A stretch of 64,000 nt of DNA from Bordetella pertussis 18323. GTDB taxonomy: Bacteria; Pseudomonadota; Gammaproteobacteria; Burkholderiales; Burkholderiaceae_B. A program made the translations under genes and the position numbers. The notes beneath the pieces were generated by a model. It was not told the origin of the DNA. It made no database searches and saw only the letters and a list, made by a program, of their open reading frames with translations. Shown here in pieces: positions 49,229 through 62,223 of this stretch; position 1 is the first letter of the stretch; every line of letters starts with the position of its first letter. The stretch is from the NCBI RefSeq assembly GCF_000306945.1, contig NC_018518.1, positions 310,001 to 374,000 on the forward strand, read 5' to 3'.

Positions 49229-50131
49229 ATGCGGCAGTTCTACGATGCGGTAATTGTAGGCGGTGGGCCGGCCGGCGCGTCCTGCGCGATCTGGCTGGCC
49301 CGTCTCGGATTGGCGCCCTTGCTGGTCGAGGCCGGCGAGCGCCTGGGCGGCCTGGGCAACGACAATCCGTTCACCGACGACTGGATCGCCGTGCTGCCCG
49401 ATGTGACCGGGCAGCAGGTGGCGGCCAATATCGCCGCCAGCGTCGCGGCCGCCGGCGTGCCGGTGTGGCTGCGCGCGCCGGCAACGGCCGTGCGCCCCTG
49501 CAAGGGCGGGGTGGAAGTGCAGCTGGGCGGCGCCGGACAGGACACCGTCTACGGCAAATCGCTGGTGATCGCTTCCGGCGTGCGCGCGCGCGGGCTGCCC
49601 GGCCATCCGCAACAGGCCCGCTGGCCGGGCGTGCTGATCGGGCCGGGCTCGCCCATCGTCGCCCAGGACTATGCCGGCCTGACGGTCGCCGTGCTGGGCG
49701 GGGGCGACAATGCCTTCGAGAATTTCGTCTACGTGCGCAACCGCGGGGCGCGCCAGGTCGACCTGTACGCGCGCACCGTGCGCGCCCAGCAGCAGTGGGT
49801 GGCGCGGGCCGGCACCGAAGGCGTGCGAGTGGGTCCGTACCGCGTCGATCCGGCCGCGCGCACCGTCGACGGGCGGGCCTATGACCTCATCCTGGTGTTC
49901 TATGGCTGGGAGCCGCAGGCCGATTTTGCCGACAGCCTGGGCCTGGAACGCGATTCGCGCGGTTACCTGCGCACCGATTTCGCCACGGCCCAGACCAGCC
50001 TGCCCGACGTCTACGCGATTGGCGAGGTGGCCGACCGCATGCATCCCTGCGTGGTCACCTCGCTGGCCGACGGCGTGACGGCGGCCAAGGCGATCCAGCG
50101 CCGCTGGGAGCGTCCGGCGCCGCCGCGCTGA
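49229..50131 (+). CDS. NAD(P)/FAD-dependent oxidoreductase (thioredoxin reductase-like)
   Basis: 300-residue two-dinucleotide flavoprotein. The FAD motif is DAVIVGGGPAGASCAIWLAR and the NADPH motif is VAVLGGGDNAFENFVYVRNRG. The C-terminal ATG-like motif is DVYAIGEVADRMHPCVVTSLADG. The redox CxxC of thioredoxin reductase is absent between the two domains, so it is more like a ferredoxin/flavodoxin-NADP reductase type 2 or similar. Partner unknown. It starts divergently from folB and converges on the M61 peptidase. Confidence 0.85.
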   Translation: MRQFYDAVIVGGGPAGASCAIWLARLGLAPLLVEAGERLGGLGNDNPFTDDWIAVLPDVTGQQVAANIAASVAAAGVPVWLRAPATAVRPCKGGVEVQLGGAGQDTVYGKSLVIASGVRARGLPGHPQQARWPGVLIGPGSPIVAQDYAGLTVAVLGGGDNAFENFVYVRNRGARQVDLYARTVRAQQQWVARAGTEGVRVGPYRVDPAARTVDGRAYDLILVFYGWEPQADFADSLGLERDSRGYLRTDFATAQTSLPDVYAIGEVADRMHPCVVTSLADGVTAAKAIQRRWERPAPPR

Positions 50132-50132
50132 G

Positions 50133-51905
50133 TCAGGCCGCCGCCAGCACGCAGTCCAGCGGCGCCGGCGCGGCCAGGCGCACCTGGAAGCTGCGCAGTT
50201 CATCGCGCCGGAACACGTGCACCGTCACCCGGTCGCCGGGGTGGTACTGCGACAGCAGCACGTCCAGGCCGGCCGGCGCATCGACGCGCAGGCCGTCGAT
50301 GGCCACCAGCACGTCGCCCGCCGACAGGCCGCCCTTGTGGGCCGCGCCGCCCTCGTACACGGTGGCCAGCGCCAGGGCCTCGCCCTGTTTGCGCGTGCGC
50401 ACGTCCAGCGTCGGGATATTGGCGCCGGCCTGCCAGGTCAGGCTGATGCCGTGCGGCGCCAGCATCTCGGCCAGCGGCACGTCGGCCGTGCCATGGGCAT
50501 GGCGCGCGATGAAGCGCCGCGCGTCCACGCCGGTGGCCTCGCGGATCAGCGCCGGCAGGGCATCCTCGGCCAGGCCCTGCGGGCGGCCGCGGTAGAAATC
50601 GCGTCCGTAGCGCCGCCACAGCAGGCGCATCACATCATCGAGCGAATGGACGCCGCCGCTGTCGCGGCGGATCAGCAGGTCCAGGCCCAGCGCGACCAGC
50701 GAGCCCTTGGTGTAGTAGCTGACCAGCGCATTGGGGGAGTTCTCGTCCTGCTTGTAATAGCGGGTCCAGGCGTCGAACGAACTTTCCGCGACCGATTGCT
50801 TGTGGCGGCCCGGCGCGCGCGCCACGCCCGAAATGGTCTTGCCCAGCAGGCGCAGGTAGTCGTTGCGGGTGATGGTCTGCGAGCGCAGCAGCAGCAGATC
50901 GTCGTAGTACGAGGTGAAGCCCTCGAACACCCATAGCAGCCGCGTCAGGTCGGGCCGCTCCAGATCGTAGGGCGCGAAGGCGGCCGGCTTGATGCGCTTG
51001 ACGTTCCAGGTATGGAAGTACTCGTGGCTGACCAGGCCGAGAAAGCCGCGATAGCCTTCGCCCTGGCCCTGCTGGCCCAGTACCGGCAGGTCCTTGCGCG
51101 AGGCCATCAGGGCGGTGCTCGCGCGATGCTCCAGGCCGCCGTAGCCGTCGCCCGTGACCATGGTCATGAACACGTAGCGGCTGGCGCTGTCCAGGAAGGG
51201 CGCCTGCTTGCTGCGCGGCTCGAAGAAGGCGATCTGCGTCTCGCAGATGCGCTGCACGTCGGCGGCGATGCGCGCCAGGTCCAGCCGCGGCGCCACGCCG
51301 GTGAACACCAGTTCGTGTTCGGCGCCATGCGCCTGGAAACCGATGACCTGCGGCGTGCCCATCTCGACCGGGTGGTCGATCAGCGCGTCGTAGTCGGGCG
51401 CGCGGTAGCGGCCGAAGCCATGGCGGCGGGCCGCGCCCGGCAGCCCCTGCGCCTCGGGCAGGCTGGTGTAGACCTTCCAGCCTTCGATGCCGCGCGGCGG
51501 CGCCAGGTCGAGAATGCAGGGCGCGTTTTCCTGCCCGTCCACGCGCAGGAAAACGCTGGTGCCGTTGAAAAAGCCGTGGCTTTCGTCCAGGTGCGCGCCG
51601 CGCACCGAGAGATCCCACGCATACACCGTATAGTCGACCTGCAGCGGGCCGCTGCACGGCGCCACCTGCCAGGTGTGGTTGTCGACCTTGTTCACCGCCA
51701 CCGGCCTGCCGCCGGCGCGCGCGGCCAGCGTCTCGATCTGGCGGGAGAAATCGCGTATCAGGTAGCTGCCGGGAATCCACGCGGGCAAGGCCAGGCGCTG
51801 TCCCTCGGGCGCAGGCTCGGCCACGGTCAGGGTTATCCGGTAGCGGTGACCGGCCGGGTCGTGGGGTTCCAGGCGGTAAATTACGGGTGTGTCGTTCATG
51901 CGCAT
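50133..51905 (-). CDS. M61 family peptidase (glycyl aminopeptidase-like) with PDZ domain
   Basis: 590 residues. The N-terminal beta domain ([20 protein letters not shown]) leads to the gluzincin active site [15 protein letters not shown] with HEXXH, and then [18 protein letters not shown] providing the third ligand glutamate. A C-terminal PDZ domain ([24 protein letters not shown]) follows. No signal peptide is evident, so a cytosolic location is likely. ATG at 51899 two codons in is an alternative start. It starts 34 bp from the divergent echA-like gene. Confidence 0.9.
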   Translation of the reverse strand: MRMNDTPVIYRLEPHDPAGHRYRITLTVAEPAPEGQRLALPAWIPGSYLIRDFSRQIETLAARAGGRPVAVNKVDNHTWQVAPCSGPLQVDYTVYAWDLSVRGAHLDESHGFFNGTSVFLRVDGQENAPCILDLAPPRGIEGWKVYTSLPEAQGLPGAARRHGFGRYRAPDYDALIDHPVEMGTPQVIGFQAHGAEHELVFTGVAPRLDLARIAADVQRICETQIAFFEPRSKQAPFLDSASRYVFMTMVTGDGYGGLEHRASTALMASRKDLPVLGQQGQGEGYRGFLGLVSHEYFHTWNVKRIKPAAFAPYDLERPDLTRLLWVFEGFTSYYDDLLLLRSQTITRNDYLRLLGKTISGVARAPGRHKQSVAESSFDAWTRYYKQDENSPNALVSYYTKGSLVALGLDLLIRRDSGGVHSLDDVMRLLWRRYGRDFYRGRPQGLAEDALPALIREATGVDARRFIARHAHGTADVPLAEMLAPHGISLTWQAGANIPTLDVRTRKQGEALALATVYEGGAAHKGGLSAGDVLVAIDGLRVDAPAGLDVLLSQYHPGDRVTVHVFRRDELRSFQVRLAAPAPLDCVLAAA

Positions 51906-51939
51906 ATCTTACATTTCATACTCTGACAGGAGGCAATCA

Positions 51940-52716
51940 ATGAGCGAGTCGTTTGTGCTGGTCGAAACCCGGGGCCGCGTGGGATGGCTGACGCTGAACC
52001 GGCCCAAGGCATTGAATGCGCTGAACGACCAGTTGATGGAGGAACTGGGCGCGGCGTTGCTGGCGCTCGACGCCGACGACGGCATCGGCGCGATCGTGAT
52101 CACCGGCAGCGAGAAAGCCTTCGCCGCGGGCGCGGATATCGGCGCCATGAAAGACTGGTCCTACATGGACGTCTACCGCAGCGACTACATCACCCGCAAC
52201 TGGGAAACCATAAAGCGCGTACGCAAGCCCGTGATCGCCGCGGTGGCCGGCTATGCGCTGGGCGGCGGCTGCGAACTGGCCATGATGTGCGACATCGTCA
52301 TCGCCGCCGACTCGGCCCGCTTCGGCCAGCCCGAGATCAAGCTGGGCGTGATTCCCGGCGCCGGCGGCACGCAGCGCCTGCCGCGCGCGGTGGGCAAGGC
52401 CAAGGCCATGGACCTGGCGCTGACGGCGCGCATGATGGATGCCGCGGAGGCCGAGCGGGCCGGCCTGGTATCGCGCGTGGTGCCGGCCGACAGGCTGGCG
52501 GATGAGGCGCTCGAGGCCGCCACCGTCATCGCCTCGATGTCGCTGCCGTCGGTCATGATGGCCAAGGAGTGCATCAACCGCGCGTACGAAGTGCCGCTCA
52601 ACGATGGGTTGCTGTTCGAGCGCCGCGTGTTCCACTCGCTGTTCGCCACCGAAGACCAGAAAGAGGGCATGGCGGCGTTCACCGAGAAGCGCAAGCCTGA
52701 CTTCAAGCACAGGTAG
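51940..52716 (+). CDS. Enoyl-CoA hydratase
   Basis: 258-residue crotonase of the classical short-chain type. [52 protein letters not shown] and [19 protein letters not shown] carry the oxyanion hole and the two catalytic glutamates. ACAGGAGG precedes the ATG at 51940. Probably general fatty-acid beta-oxidation; no other fad gene adjoins. Confidence 0.95.
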   Translation: MSESFVLVETRGRVGWLTLNRPKALNALNDQLMEELGAALLALDADDGIGAIVITGSEKAFAAGADIGAMKDWSYMDVYRSDYITRNWETIKRVRKPVIAAVAGYALGGGCELAMMCDIVIAADSARFGQPEIKLGVIPGAGGTQRLPRAVGKAKAMDLALTARMMDAAEAERAGLVSRVVPADRLADEALEAATVIASMSLPSVMMAKECINRAYEVPLNDGLLFERRVFHSLFATEDQKEGMAAFTEKRKPDFKHR

Positions 52717-52770
52717 GCCCGCGCCGGGCCGGTCGTATCCGGTTACCTCGCGTCACCCGCCCGATTGCCG

Positions 52771-52792
52771 ACGCCGCGCGCATGCGCGGCGT
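52771..52792 (+). terminator. Hairpin after the enoyl-CoA hydratase gene
   Basis: Perfect 9-bp stem ACGCCGCGC / GCGCGGCGT with a GCAT loop, 55 bp after the stop. Only TTT follows, so termination strength is doubtful. The rest of the gap to 53013 holds short TTGCA-containing repeats near 52862-52885 and no gene. Confidence 0.45.
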
Positions 52793-53012
52793 TTCCATTG
52801 GCGCGCGCGGCGGGCTTGCGCGCACCGCCGGCGTTACGCGGGTTGCCCGTTGAAACGCTTGTATTGCACTTTGTTGCATTGTGCGGGCCTATCCTGGAGT
52901 GACGGCAGGTCCGGAGTGCCGTGTCCGGCAACGTCAGGCGCCTCGCGTCATGCGCGACGTGCCACGGCCGGGGACGGCGGCTCATTGTCCAACAACAAGC
53001 AAGGAGCCCTTC

Positions 53013-54521
53013 ATGCGTACATGTGCAAGATTTCCACGGCGGCGTTGGCAACTCGCGCTGGCGGCCGGCGTAGTCGGCGTCGGGCTGGCGGGCGCGGCCC
53101 AGGCTCAGGCCCAGTCGCCGGCCCGCGCGCCCACGTCCACGCTCAGGCTGGTTTCCGAAACGCCGTATGCGGCCCAGGGCGCCGCGGTCCAGGCGCCGGC
53201 GATGAGCGCCGAGCAATTGCGCGACACCGCCATCGACGCCTATGTCTATGCCTATCCGATGGTGCTGATGGAAATGACGCGGCGCGCCTCGACCAACGTG
53301 CAGACGCCCATCGCCGGACGCGCGCCGATGAACCAGTTCGGCCACCGCACCGCCTTTCCCGACCCGCGCGCCACGGATGTGGCCTGGCCCAGCACCGACA
53401 CCCTGTCGTCCAGCCTCTGGTACGACGTGTCGCGCGAGCCGTTGATCGTGCAGGTGCCGGCCGCCGGGGAACGCTATTACCTGCTGTCGCTGCTGGACAT
53501 GTGGACCGATGCCTACGCCTCGCGCGGAACCCGCACGACAGGCGGCGGTGCGCAGACCTTCGCGATTGTCGGACCGTACTGGCAGGGCACGCTGCCGCCC
53601 GGCGTGGACATGGTGCGCAGCCCGACCGGTTCGGGCTGGATGATCGCGCGCGTGCAGACGGGCGGGCCGGATGACTATCAGAACGTCAACCAATTCCAGG
53701 CCGCCCTGACGGTCACGCCGCTGGCCCAATGGGGCAAGCCGTTTCGCATGACGGGCAGCGCCGCGGTCAACCCGGCCTGGAGCGCCGGGCAATCGCCGGC
53801 CGAACAGGTGGCGGCGATGGACGCGGCCAGCTACTTCAACCTGTTCGCGGATCTGTTGCGCAGCAACCCGCCGCACGCCAACGACTATCCCATGCTCGAC
53901 CGCCTGCGCAGGCTTGGACTGGGCGACCAGCCCAATGCGTACGCGCGGCTCAACCCCACGGTGCAGCAGGCGCTGATCGAGGCGCAGTCGCTGGCGGGGC
54001 GCCGCATCGCCGACGCGGCCGGCCGCCTGGGTACCCCGGCTAATGGCTGGAACACGGCGCTGCACGGCATCGGCACCTATGGCACGGACTACCTGCGCCG
54101 CGCCGCGGTGGCCTACGTGGGGCTGGGCGCCAACCCGCCCGAGGACGTGCTCTACCCGGTGACGGCCGTCGATGCGCGCGGCAAGGCGTTGCGCAGCGAC
54201 GAAGACTACGTGCTGCACTTCGACAAGGACCAGCTGCCGCCGGCCAATGCCTTCTGGTCGCTGATCCTGTACGACGCACGCCAGGGGCTGGCGGACAACC
54301 CGATCGACCGCTATGCACTGCGCAGCACCGACCCGCTGGTCTACAACGCCGACGGCTCGCTGGACATCTACATCCAGCGCGACCCGCCGCGCAAGGCGCG
54401 GCAGGCGAACTGGCTGCCGGCGCCCCAACAGGGCGACTTCATGCTGAACCTGCGCCTGTACTGGCCGCGCGACATCGCGCTCGATGGCAACTGGGCGCCG
54501 CCGGCCGTGCGCGAAGACTGA
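53013..54521 (+). CDS. DUF1254/DUF1214 domain-containing exported protein
   Basis: 502 residues. A signal peptide (MRTCARFPRRRWQLALAAGV to about AAQAQAQ) precedes the DUF1254 domain (IDAYVYAYPMVLMEMTRRA, LWYDVSREPLIVQVP, YYLLSLLDMWTDAYASRGTRTTG). A C-terminal DUF1214 domain follows (LPPANAFWSLILYDARQGLADNP, DPLVYNADGSLDIYIQ). The family function is not established. AAGGAG lies 7 bp before the ATG. An intact paralogue of the pseudogene at 6799. Confidence 0.92.
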   Translation: MRTCARFPRRRWQLALAAGVVGVGLAGAAQAQAQSPARAPTSTLRLVSETPYAAQGAAVQAPAMSAEQLRDTAIDAYVYAYPMVLMEMTRRASTNVQTPIAGRAPMNQFGHRTAFPDPRATDVAWPSTDTLSSSLWYDVSREPLIVQVPAAGERYYLLSLLDMWTDAYASRGTRTTGGGAQTFAIVGPYWQGTLPPGVDMVRSPTGSGWMIARVQTGGPDDYQNVNQFQAALTVTPLAQWGKPFRMTGSAAVNPAWSAGQSPAEQVAAMDAASYFNLFADLLRSNPPHANDYPMLDRLRRLGLGDQPNAYARLNPTVQQALIEAQSLAGRRIADAAGRLGTPANGWNTALHGIGTYGTDYLRRAAVAYVGLGANPPEDVLYPVTAVDARGKALRSDEDYVLHFDKDQLPPANAFWSLILYDARQGLADNPIDRYALRSTDPLVYNADGSLDIYIQRDPPRKARQANWLPAPQQGDFMLNLRLYWPRDIALDGNWAPPAVRED

Positions 54522-54550
54522 GTTTGTGGCGCCGGCGCCGCGGCGCCGAT

Positions 54551-54590
54551 CGGCCCCCGTTTCCGACTTGGCGGCGGGGGCCGTTTTCAT
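54551..54590 (+). terminator. Rho-independent terminator after the DUF1254 gene
   Basis: Stem CGGCCCCCG / CGGGGGCCG (54551-54559 and 54575-54583) with a 15-base loop, followed by TTTTCATTT. Confidence 0.75.
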
Positions 54591-54620
54591 TTGGCGACCC
54601 CCAAAAAATCACGCTATACT
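54591..54620 (+). promoter_or_regulatory. Candidate promoter of the atp operon
   Basis: TTGGCG at 54591-54596 and a consensus-like TATACT at 54615-54620, 18-bp spacer, about 75 bp before atpI. It lies directly after the preceding terminator, as expected for the start of a new operon. Confidence 0.5.
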
Positions 54621-54696
54621 TTACGGATTTGACGCTTGCGGGCTAAAAGCGTGGCAAAAGCTGCGTCGTGGATTGCTGGCAAGGGCAGGGAAGTTC

Positions 54697-55113
54697 ATGC
54701 AAAAGAGTCTGGTTCTTACCGCCGCTGATCGTGCGGCACTCGATGCGCGAGCTTGCCGGGAGCTCTGCCTGGCCATTGCGGCGCAGGGTGTCATGGGGCT
54801 CGTGGCGGCGGCAATCGCGGGGGTTGTTGCGGGAACGGCGGCAGGTTTGTCGGCGTTGGCGGGAGCGGGGGCGTATTTCTTGCCCAATGCATTGTTTGCA
54901 TTGCGCTTGCTGGTCAACGTCGTCAGGGCGGCCCGGCCAAACCCATTTGCTTTTCTCTACGGTGAGTTGCTCAAGCTGCTCATGACGGCGCTACTGCTGT
55001 GGCTGCTGTCGTGGCTGGCGCAGGGCTGGCTGGTGTGGCCGGCTGTCCTGCTGGGCCTGGTCTTCACACTGAAGGGATATCTCCTGCTATTGATGCTGCG
55101 CAAGCGCTCGTAG
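54697..55113 (+). CDS. atpI: ATP synthase protein I (AtpI)
   Basis: Accessory membrane protein of 138 residues with about four hydrophobic segments (GVMGLVAAAIAGVVAGTAAG, LSALAGAGAYFLPNALFAL, LLKLLMTALLLWLL, LVWPAVLLGLVFTLKGYLLLL). AtpI is thought to help c-ring assembly. The sequence is weakly conserved, so the call rests mainly on its position as first gene of the atp operon and its topology. Confidence 0.8.
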   Translation: MQKSLVLTAADRAALDARACRELCLAIAAQGVMGLVAAAIAGVVAGTAAGLSALAGAGAYFLPNALFALRLLVNVVRAARPNPFAFLYGELLKLLMTALLLWLLSWLAQGWLVWPAVLLGLVFTLKGYLLLLMLRKRS

Positions 55114-55185
55114 CGATATTAACCATCGTGAAAAAGTCCGGCTCCACAGGGGCACGGGCACACAGCAAACAGGGTAGGGTTCCAC

Positions 55186-56067
55186 ATGGCTGCTCCCAGC
55201 GGCGCGTCGCCTCAGTCCGAGTACATTCAGCACCACCTGGTGCATTTGAACAATATTGGCGAAAAGCAAAGCGTCATCGCCCAGTTCAACGTCATCAACT
55301 ATGACTCGCTGTTCTGGTCGATCCTGATGGGCCTGCTGGTCGTATTCTGCCTGTGGCTGGCCGCGCGCCGCGCCACGGCGGGAGTTCCGGGCCGCTTCCA
55401 GGGTTTCATCGAAATGATCGTCGACATGGTCGACGACCAGGCCAAGTCCATCGTCACCAACGCCAAGAGCCGTCTGTTCGTCGCGCCGCTGGCCCTGACC
55501 GTGTTCCTGTGGATCATCCTCATGAACGCGCTGGACCTGCTGCCGGTCGACCTGCTGCCCTCGATCTGGCGCATGACCGGCCTGGGCGCCGAGCACGGCG
55601 ACCCGCTGTACTACCACCGCATTCTCCCCACCGCCGACCTGAACGTGCCCATGGGCATGTCGCTGGGCGTGCTGCTGCTGATGTTCTATTACGGCATCAA
55701 GATCAAGCACCCGGGTGGCTTCGTCAAGGAGTTGTTCACCGCGCCGTTCCACGCGCACGGCCTGGCCTCGCTCGTGCTGGCCCCGTTCAACCTGCTGCTC
55801 AACCTGATCGAATATGCCGCCAAGTCGGTGTCGCTGGGCATGCGGTTGTTCGGCAACATGTTCGCCGGTGAACTGATCTTCATGCTGATCGCGCTGCTGG
55901 GCGGCGCCTGGACGGGCTTTAACGGCGCCAGCATCGGTTTGGGCATTGGGCATGTGTTGGCCGGTTCGGTGTGGGCAATTTTCCACATCCTGATCGTGCT
56001 GCTGCAGGCTTTCATCTTCATGATGCTGACGCTGGTTTACATCGGCCAGGCGCACGAAGGGCATTGA
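55186..56067 (+). CDS. atpB: ATP synthase Fo subunit a
   Basis: 293-residue membrane subunit forming the proton half-channels. The essential arginine is in [18 protein letters not shown], and the C-terminal helix has [23 protein letters not shown]. The N-terminus ([17 protein letters not shown], here [14 protein letters not shown]) is as in other beta-proteobacteria. Confidence 0.97.
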   Translation: MAAPSGASPQSEYIQHHLVHLNNIGEKQSVIAQFNVINYDSLFWSILMGLLVVFCLWLAARRATAGVPGRFQGFIEMIVDMVDDQAKSIVTNAKSRLFVAPLALTVFLWIILMNALDLLPVDLLPSIWRMTGLGAEHGDPLYYHRILPTADLNVPMGMSLGVLLLMFYYGIKIKHPGGFVKELFTAPFHAHGLASLVLAPFNLLLNLIEYAAKSVSLGMRLFGNMFAGELIFMLIALLGGAWTGFNGASIGLGIGHVLAGSVWAIFHILIVLLQAFIFMMLTLVYIGQAHEGH

Positions 56068-56156
56068 TCCCAAATTTTCGGCGTCCGCCATGGTGGCGGG
56101 CGTCCGTTAGCAAGATCTTCTTGCATTGAGCAGTACCTGTTTTCCAATAATTCTGA

Positions 56157-56426
<270 letters not shown>

Positions 56427-56433
56427 TGGCATT

Positions 56434-56456
56434 GCCCGCCGGCGAAACAGGCGGGC
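56434..56456 (+). repeat. Intraoperonic hairpin between atpE and atpF
   Basis: GCCCGCC / GGCGGGC (56434-56440, 56450-56456) with a 9-base loop, 8 bp after the atpE stop. It could protect or attenuate the transcript so that subunit c is made in excess; that role is inference. Confidence 0.5.
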
Positions 56457-56563
56457 CTGACGCTGGCGGCGGCGCGCAAGCGCGCGTTGCCGACTGGCAA
56501 AGTATCGAGTGCCCTGGGTTGTCATTCTGATGGCCGGGGCTGCAAGGTGTTAAAGGAACGACC

Positions 56564-57034
56564 GTGAATCTGAACGCGACGATCTTCTTCCAGATGCTCG
56601 TGTTCTTCGTTCTGGGCTGGTTCACGATGAAATTCGTGTGGCCGCCTCTGACGAAGGCGATCGATGAGCGCCGCCAAAAAATCGCCGACGGCCTGGCCGC
56701 CGCCGAGAAGGGGAAAGCCGATCTGGCTCAAGCCCAAGCGCGCGTCAGTCTGATCGAGGCTTCTGCCAAATCCGAAACTCACGCCCGCATCATCGAAGCC
56801 GAGAAACAGGCTGCTTCGATGATTGAGCAGGCCCGCCGTGAAGCGGAAGCCGAACGCGCCCGTATCGTGGCCCAGGCTGCCCAGGACGCCGCGCAGGAAG
56901 TTCAACGCGCCCGTGAAGCATTGCGCGACGACGTCGCCGCGCTGGCCGTCAAGGGTGCCGAACAGATCCTCAAGCGCGAGGTTGACGCCCGCGCCCATGC
57001 CGAGCTGCTCAACCAGCTCAAGGCGCAGCTTTAA
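56564..57034 (+). CDS. atpF: ATP synthase Fo subunit b
   Basis: 156 residues: one N-terminal membrane helix ([22 protein letters not shown]) and a long charged coiled coil forming the peripheral stalk. The start is GTG at 56564 with AAAGGA upstream. Confidence 0.96.
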   Translation: MNLNATIFFQMLVFFVLGWFTMKFVWPPLTKAIDERRQKIADGLAAAEKGKADLAQAQARVSLIEASAKSETHARIIEAEKQAASMIEQARREAEAERARIVAQAAQDAAQEVQRAREALRDDVAALAVKGAEQILKREVDARAHAELLNQLKAQL

Positions 57035-57046
57035 TCCGGGAACGTC

Positions 57047-57586
57047 ATGGCTGAACTTTCCACTGTTGCCCGTCCCTACGCCGAAGCCCTCTTCGGCGCA
57101 GCGCGCGACGACAAGGCCGGTCTGGCGGTGTGGGCCGACCTGGTCAGCGAGATGGCGCAGGTCGCCGCCAATCCCGACGTGCGCGAGGCGATGGCCGATC
57201 CGCGTCTGGACGACAAGCAGCGCAGCGAGGTCTTCACCGGCCTCATCAAGTCGCAGCTGCCTCAGGCCGCCCGCAATTTCATCGAGCTGCTGGTCAAGAA
57301 CGACCGCTTGCTGCTGCTGCCCGTCATCGCCACGCAGTTCGTCGCGCTGAAGAATCGTCACGAAGGCACGGCGCAGGCGGAAATCACCAGCGCATTCGAA
57401 CTCAGCGACGCTCAGGTAAAAGAGCTGATTGCCGCGCTCGAACTCAAATTCGGTCTCAAGCTCAAGCCGCACGTGTCGGTCGATCAGGAACTGATCGGCG
57501 GTGTGCGCGTGGCTGTCGGGGACCAGGTGCTCGATACTTCCGTAAAAGCCCAACTGGCCCGCTTGCGCGATACGCTGGCCGCATAA
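57047..57586 (+). CDS. atpH: ATP synthase F1 subunit delta
   Basis: 179 residues, OSCP/delta family: [16 protein letters not shown] at the N-terminus and the C-terminal [30 protein letters not shown] signature. Links the b stalk to the top of F1. Confidence 0.96.
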
Positions 57587-57620
57587 GGCAGGCGAGACTA
57601 ACAGGATTCCAGGAGTCAAT

Positions 57621-59162
<1,542 letters not shown>

Positions 59163-59176
59163 GGCAACTGTCTGGC

Positions 59177-59204
59177 GTAGCGATGGGCGTGCCGCCCATC
59201 CTAC
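59177..59204 (+). repeat. Hairpin between atpA and atpG
   Basis: GTAG-C-GATGGGC and GCCCATC-CTAC pair into an 11-bp stem with one bulged C and a 5-base loop (59177-59204). It is not followed by a T run, so it is not an obvious terminator inside the operon. It resembles the small palindromes dispersed in proteobacterial intergenic regions. Confidence 0.5.
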
Positions 59205-59260
59205 GGTAGGGCGGGGACAGCCCGGCTGAACCCGCCAAGCCGTTTCAACAGGAAAGCGCA

Positions 59261-60166
59261 ATGCCCGGAATCAAGGAAATCCGAACCAAGATCAAGAGCG
59301 TGCAAAACACGCGCAAGATCACCAAGGCGATGGAAATGGTCGCCGCATCCAAGATGCGCAAGGCGCAGGAGCGGATGCGCGCGGGTCGTCCGTACGCCAC
59401 CAAGGTGCGCGAGATTGCTGCGCACCTGATGCAGGCCAATCCCGAGTACAGCCACCCGTACCTGGTCGAACGCGAAGTCAAGGCGGTCGGCGTGGTGCTG
59501 GTGACGACCGACAAGGGTTTGTGCGGCGGCCTGAACACCAACATCAGCCGCGTGACGCTGTCCAAGCTGAAGGAATTCGAGCAGCGCAGCATCAAGGTGC
59601 AGGCGACGGCCTTCGGCAATAAGGGGCTGGGCCTGCTGACGCGTATTGGCGCCAAGCTGGTGTCCCAGGAAGTGCAGCTGGGCGACAAGCCCGACCTCGA
59701 CCGCCTGCTGGGCGCCATCAAGGTGCAGCTGGACGACTACCTGGAAGGCCGTATCGACGCGCTGTACGTGGCGACCACGCGCTTCGTCAACACGATGAAG
59801 CAAGAGCCGGTGTTTCTGCGCTTGCTGCCGTTGTCCAATGGTTTGGACGATCCGTTCCAATCGGGCGTTGAGACCCTGGCCAAGACCGCCGAGATCAAGT
59901 CGGACTACAGCTGGGACTACATCTACGAGCCGGATGCCAAGAGCGTGATCGACGATCTGCTGCAGCGTTACGTCGAAGGGCTGTTGTACCAGGCCGTGGC
60001 TGAGAACATGGCGTCGGAACAGTCGGCCCGAATGGTGGCGATGAAGTCCGCGTCGGACAACGCGAAGAAGGTCATCGGTGACTTGCAACTGGTCTACAAC
60101 AAGACCCGTCAAGCCGCGATCACCAAAGAAATTTCGGAAATCGTAGGGGGCGCTGCCGCGGTGTAA
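59261..60166 (+). CDS. atpG: ATP synthase F1 subunit gamma
   Basis: 301 residues. The N-terminal helix ([20 protein letters not shown]) and C-terminal helix ([19 protein letters not shown]) form the rotor coiled coil. [14 protein letters not shown] is the central conserved segment. Confidence 0.97.
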   Translation: MPGIKEIRTKIKSVQNTRKITKAMEMVAASKMRKAQERMRAGRPYATKVREIAAHLMQANPEYSHPYLVEREVKAVGVVLVTTDKGLCGGLNTNISRVTLSKLKEFEQRSIKVQATAFGNKGLGLLTRIGAKLVSQEVQLGDKPDLDRLLGAIKVQLDDYLEGRIDALYVATTRFVNTMKQEPVFLRLLPLSNGLDDPFQSGVETLAKTAEIKSDYSWDYIYEPDAKSVIDDLLQRYVEGLLYQAVAENMASEQSARMVAMKSASDNAKKVIGDLQLVYNKTRQAAITKEISEIVGGAAAV

Positions 60167-61609
<1,443 letters not shown>

Positions 61610-61618
61610 GGATCCGAT

Positions 61619-62041
61619 ATGGCTACCCTGCATGTGGATGTCGTCAGCGCAGAGGAAGCGATCTTCACCGGCGAGGCGAAGTTCGTGGTGCTGCCTGGCG
61701 AGGCGGGTGAGCTGGGCATTCTGCCCGGCCACACCCCGCTGATTTCGCGCATACGCCCCGGGACGGTCAAGATCGTCCGTGCCGACGAAGGCGAGGAAAA
61801 CATCTTCGTCGCCGGGGGCATCCTCGAGGTGCAGCCGGGCAGCGTGACCGTGTTGGCCGATACGGCCATCCGGGCCGCCGACCTGGATGAAGCCCGCGCC
61901 GTGGCGGCGCGCGAGAAGGCCGAAGAGGCCTTGCGCAACGCCAAGGACAAGGCCGACATCGCCGTGGTCGAAGCCGAGCTGGCCATGCTGGCCGCCCAGG
62001 CCGTGGCCGCGCGCAAGCTGCGCCAAGGCCGTACGCACTGA
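61619..62041 (+). CDS. atpC: ATP synthase F1 subunit epsilon
   Basis: 140 residues: N-terminal beta sandwich ([32 protein letters not shown]) and C-terminal helix-turn-helix that can inhibit rotation. Last gene of the operon. Confidence 0.96.
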
Positions 62042-62045
62042 TTGC

Positions 62046-62106
62046 CGGCGGGCATTGCCCGCCGCGTCAGGCAGACAAAGGCGACTTCGGTCGCCTTTGT
62101 CGTTTC
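62046..62106 (+). terminator. Tandem hairpins terminating the atp operon
   Basis: First hairpin CGGCGGGC / GCCCGCCG at 62046-62064. Second is a perfect 12-bp stem GACAAAGGCGAC / GTCGCCTTTGTC with a TTCG tetraloop at 62074-62101, followed by GTTTC. The second is a strong terminator candidate despite a short T run. Confidence 0.8.
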
Positions 62107-62223
62107 TGGCGCATCCCCGGACCCATGCCTGCGCAATCTCCACAGTGTGGCGATTGCGAATGGCCGGGCCGCATCGCGACGCGTTAGGCTATGGCTTCGT
62201 TCATCGTGAATGAGGCCCATGCC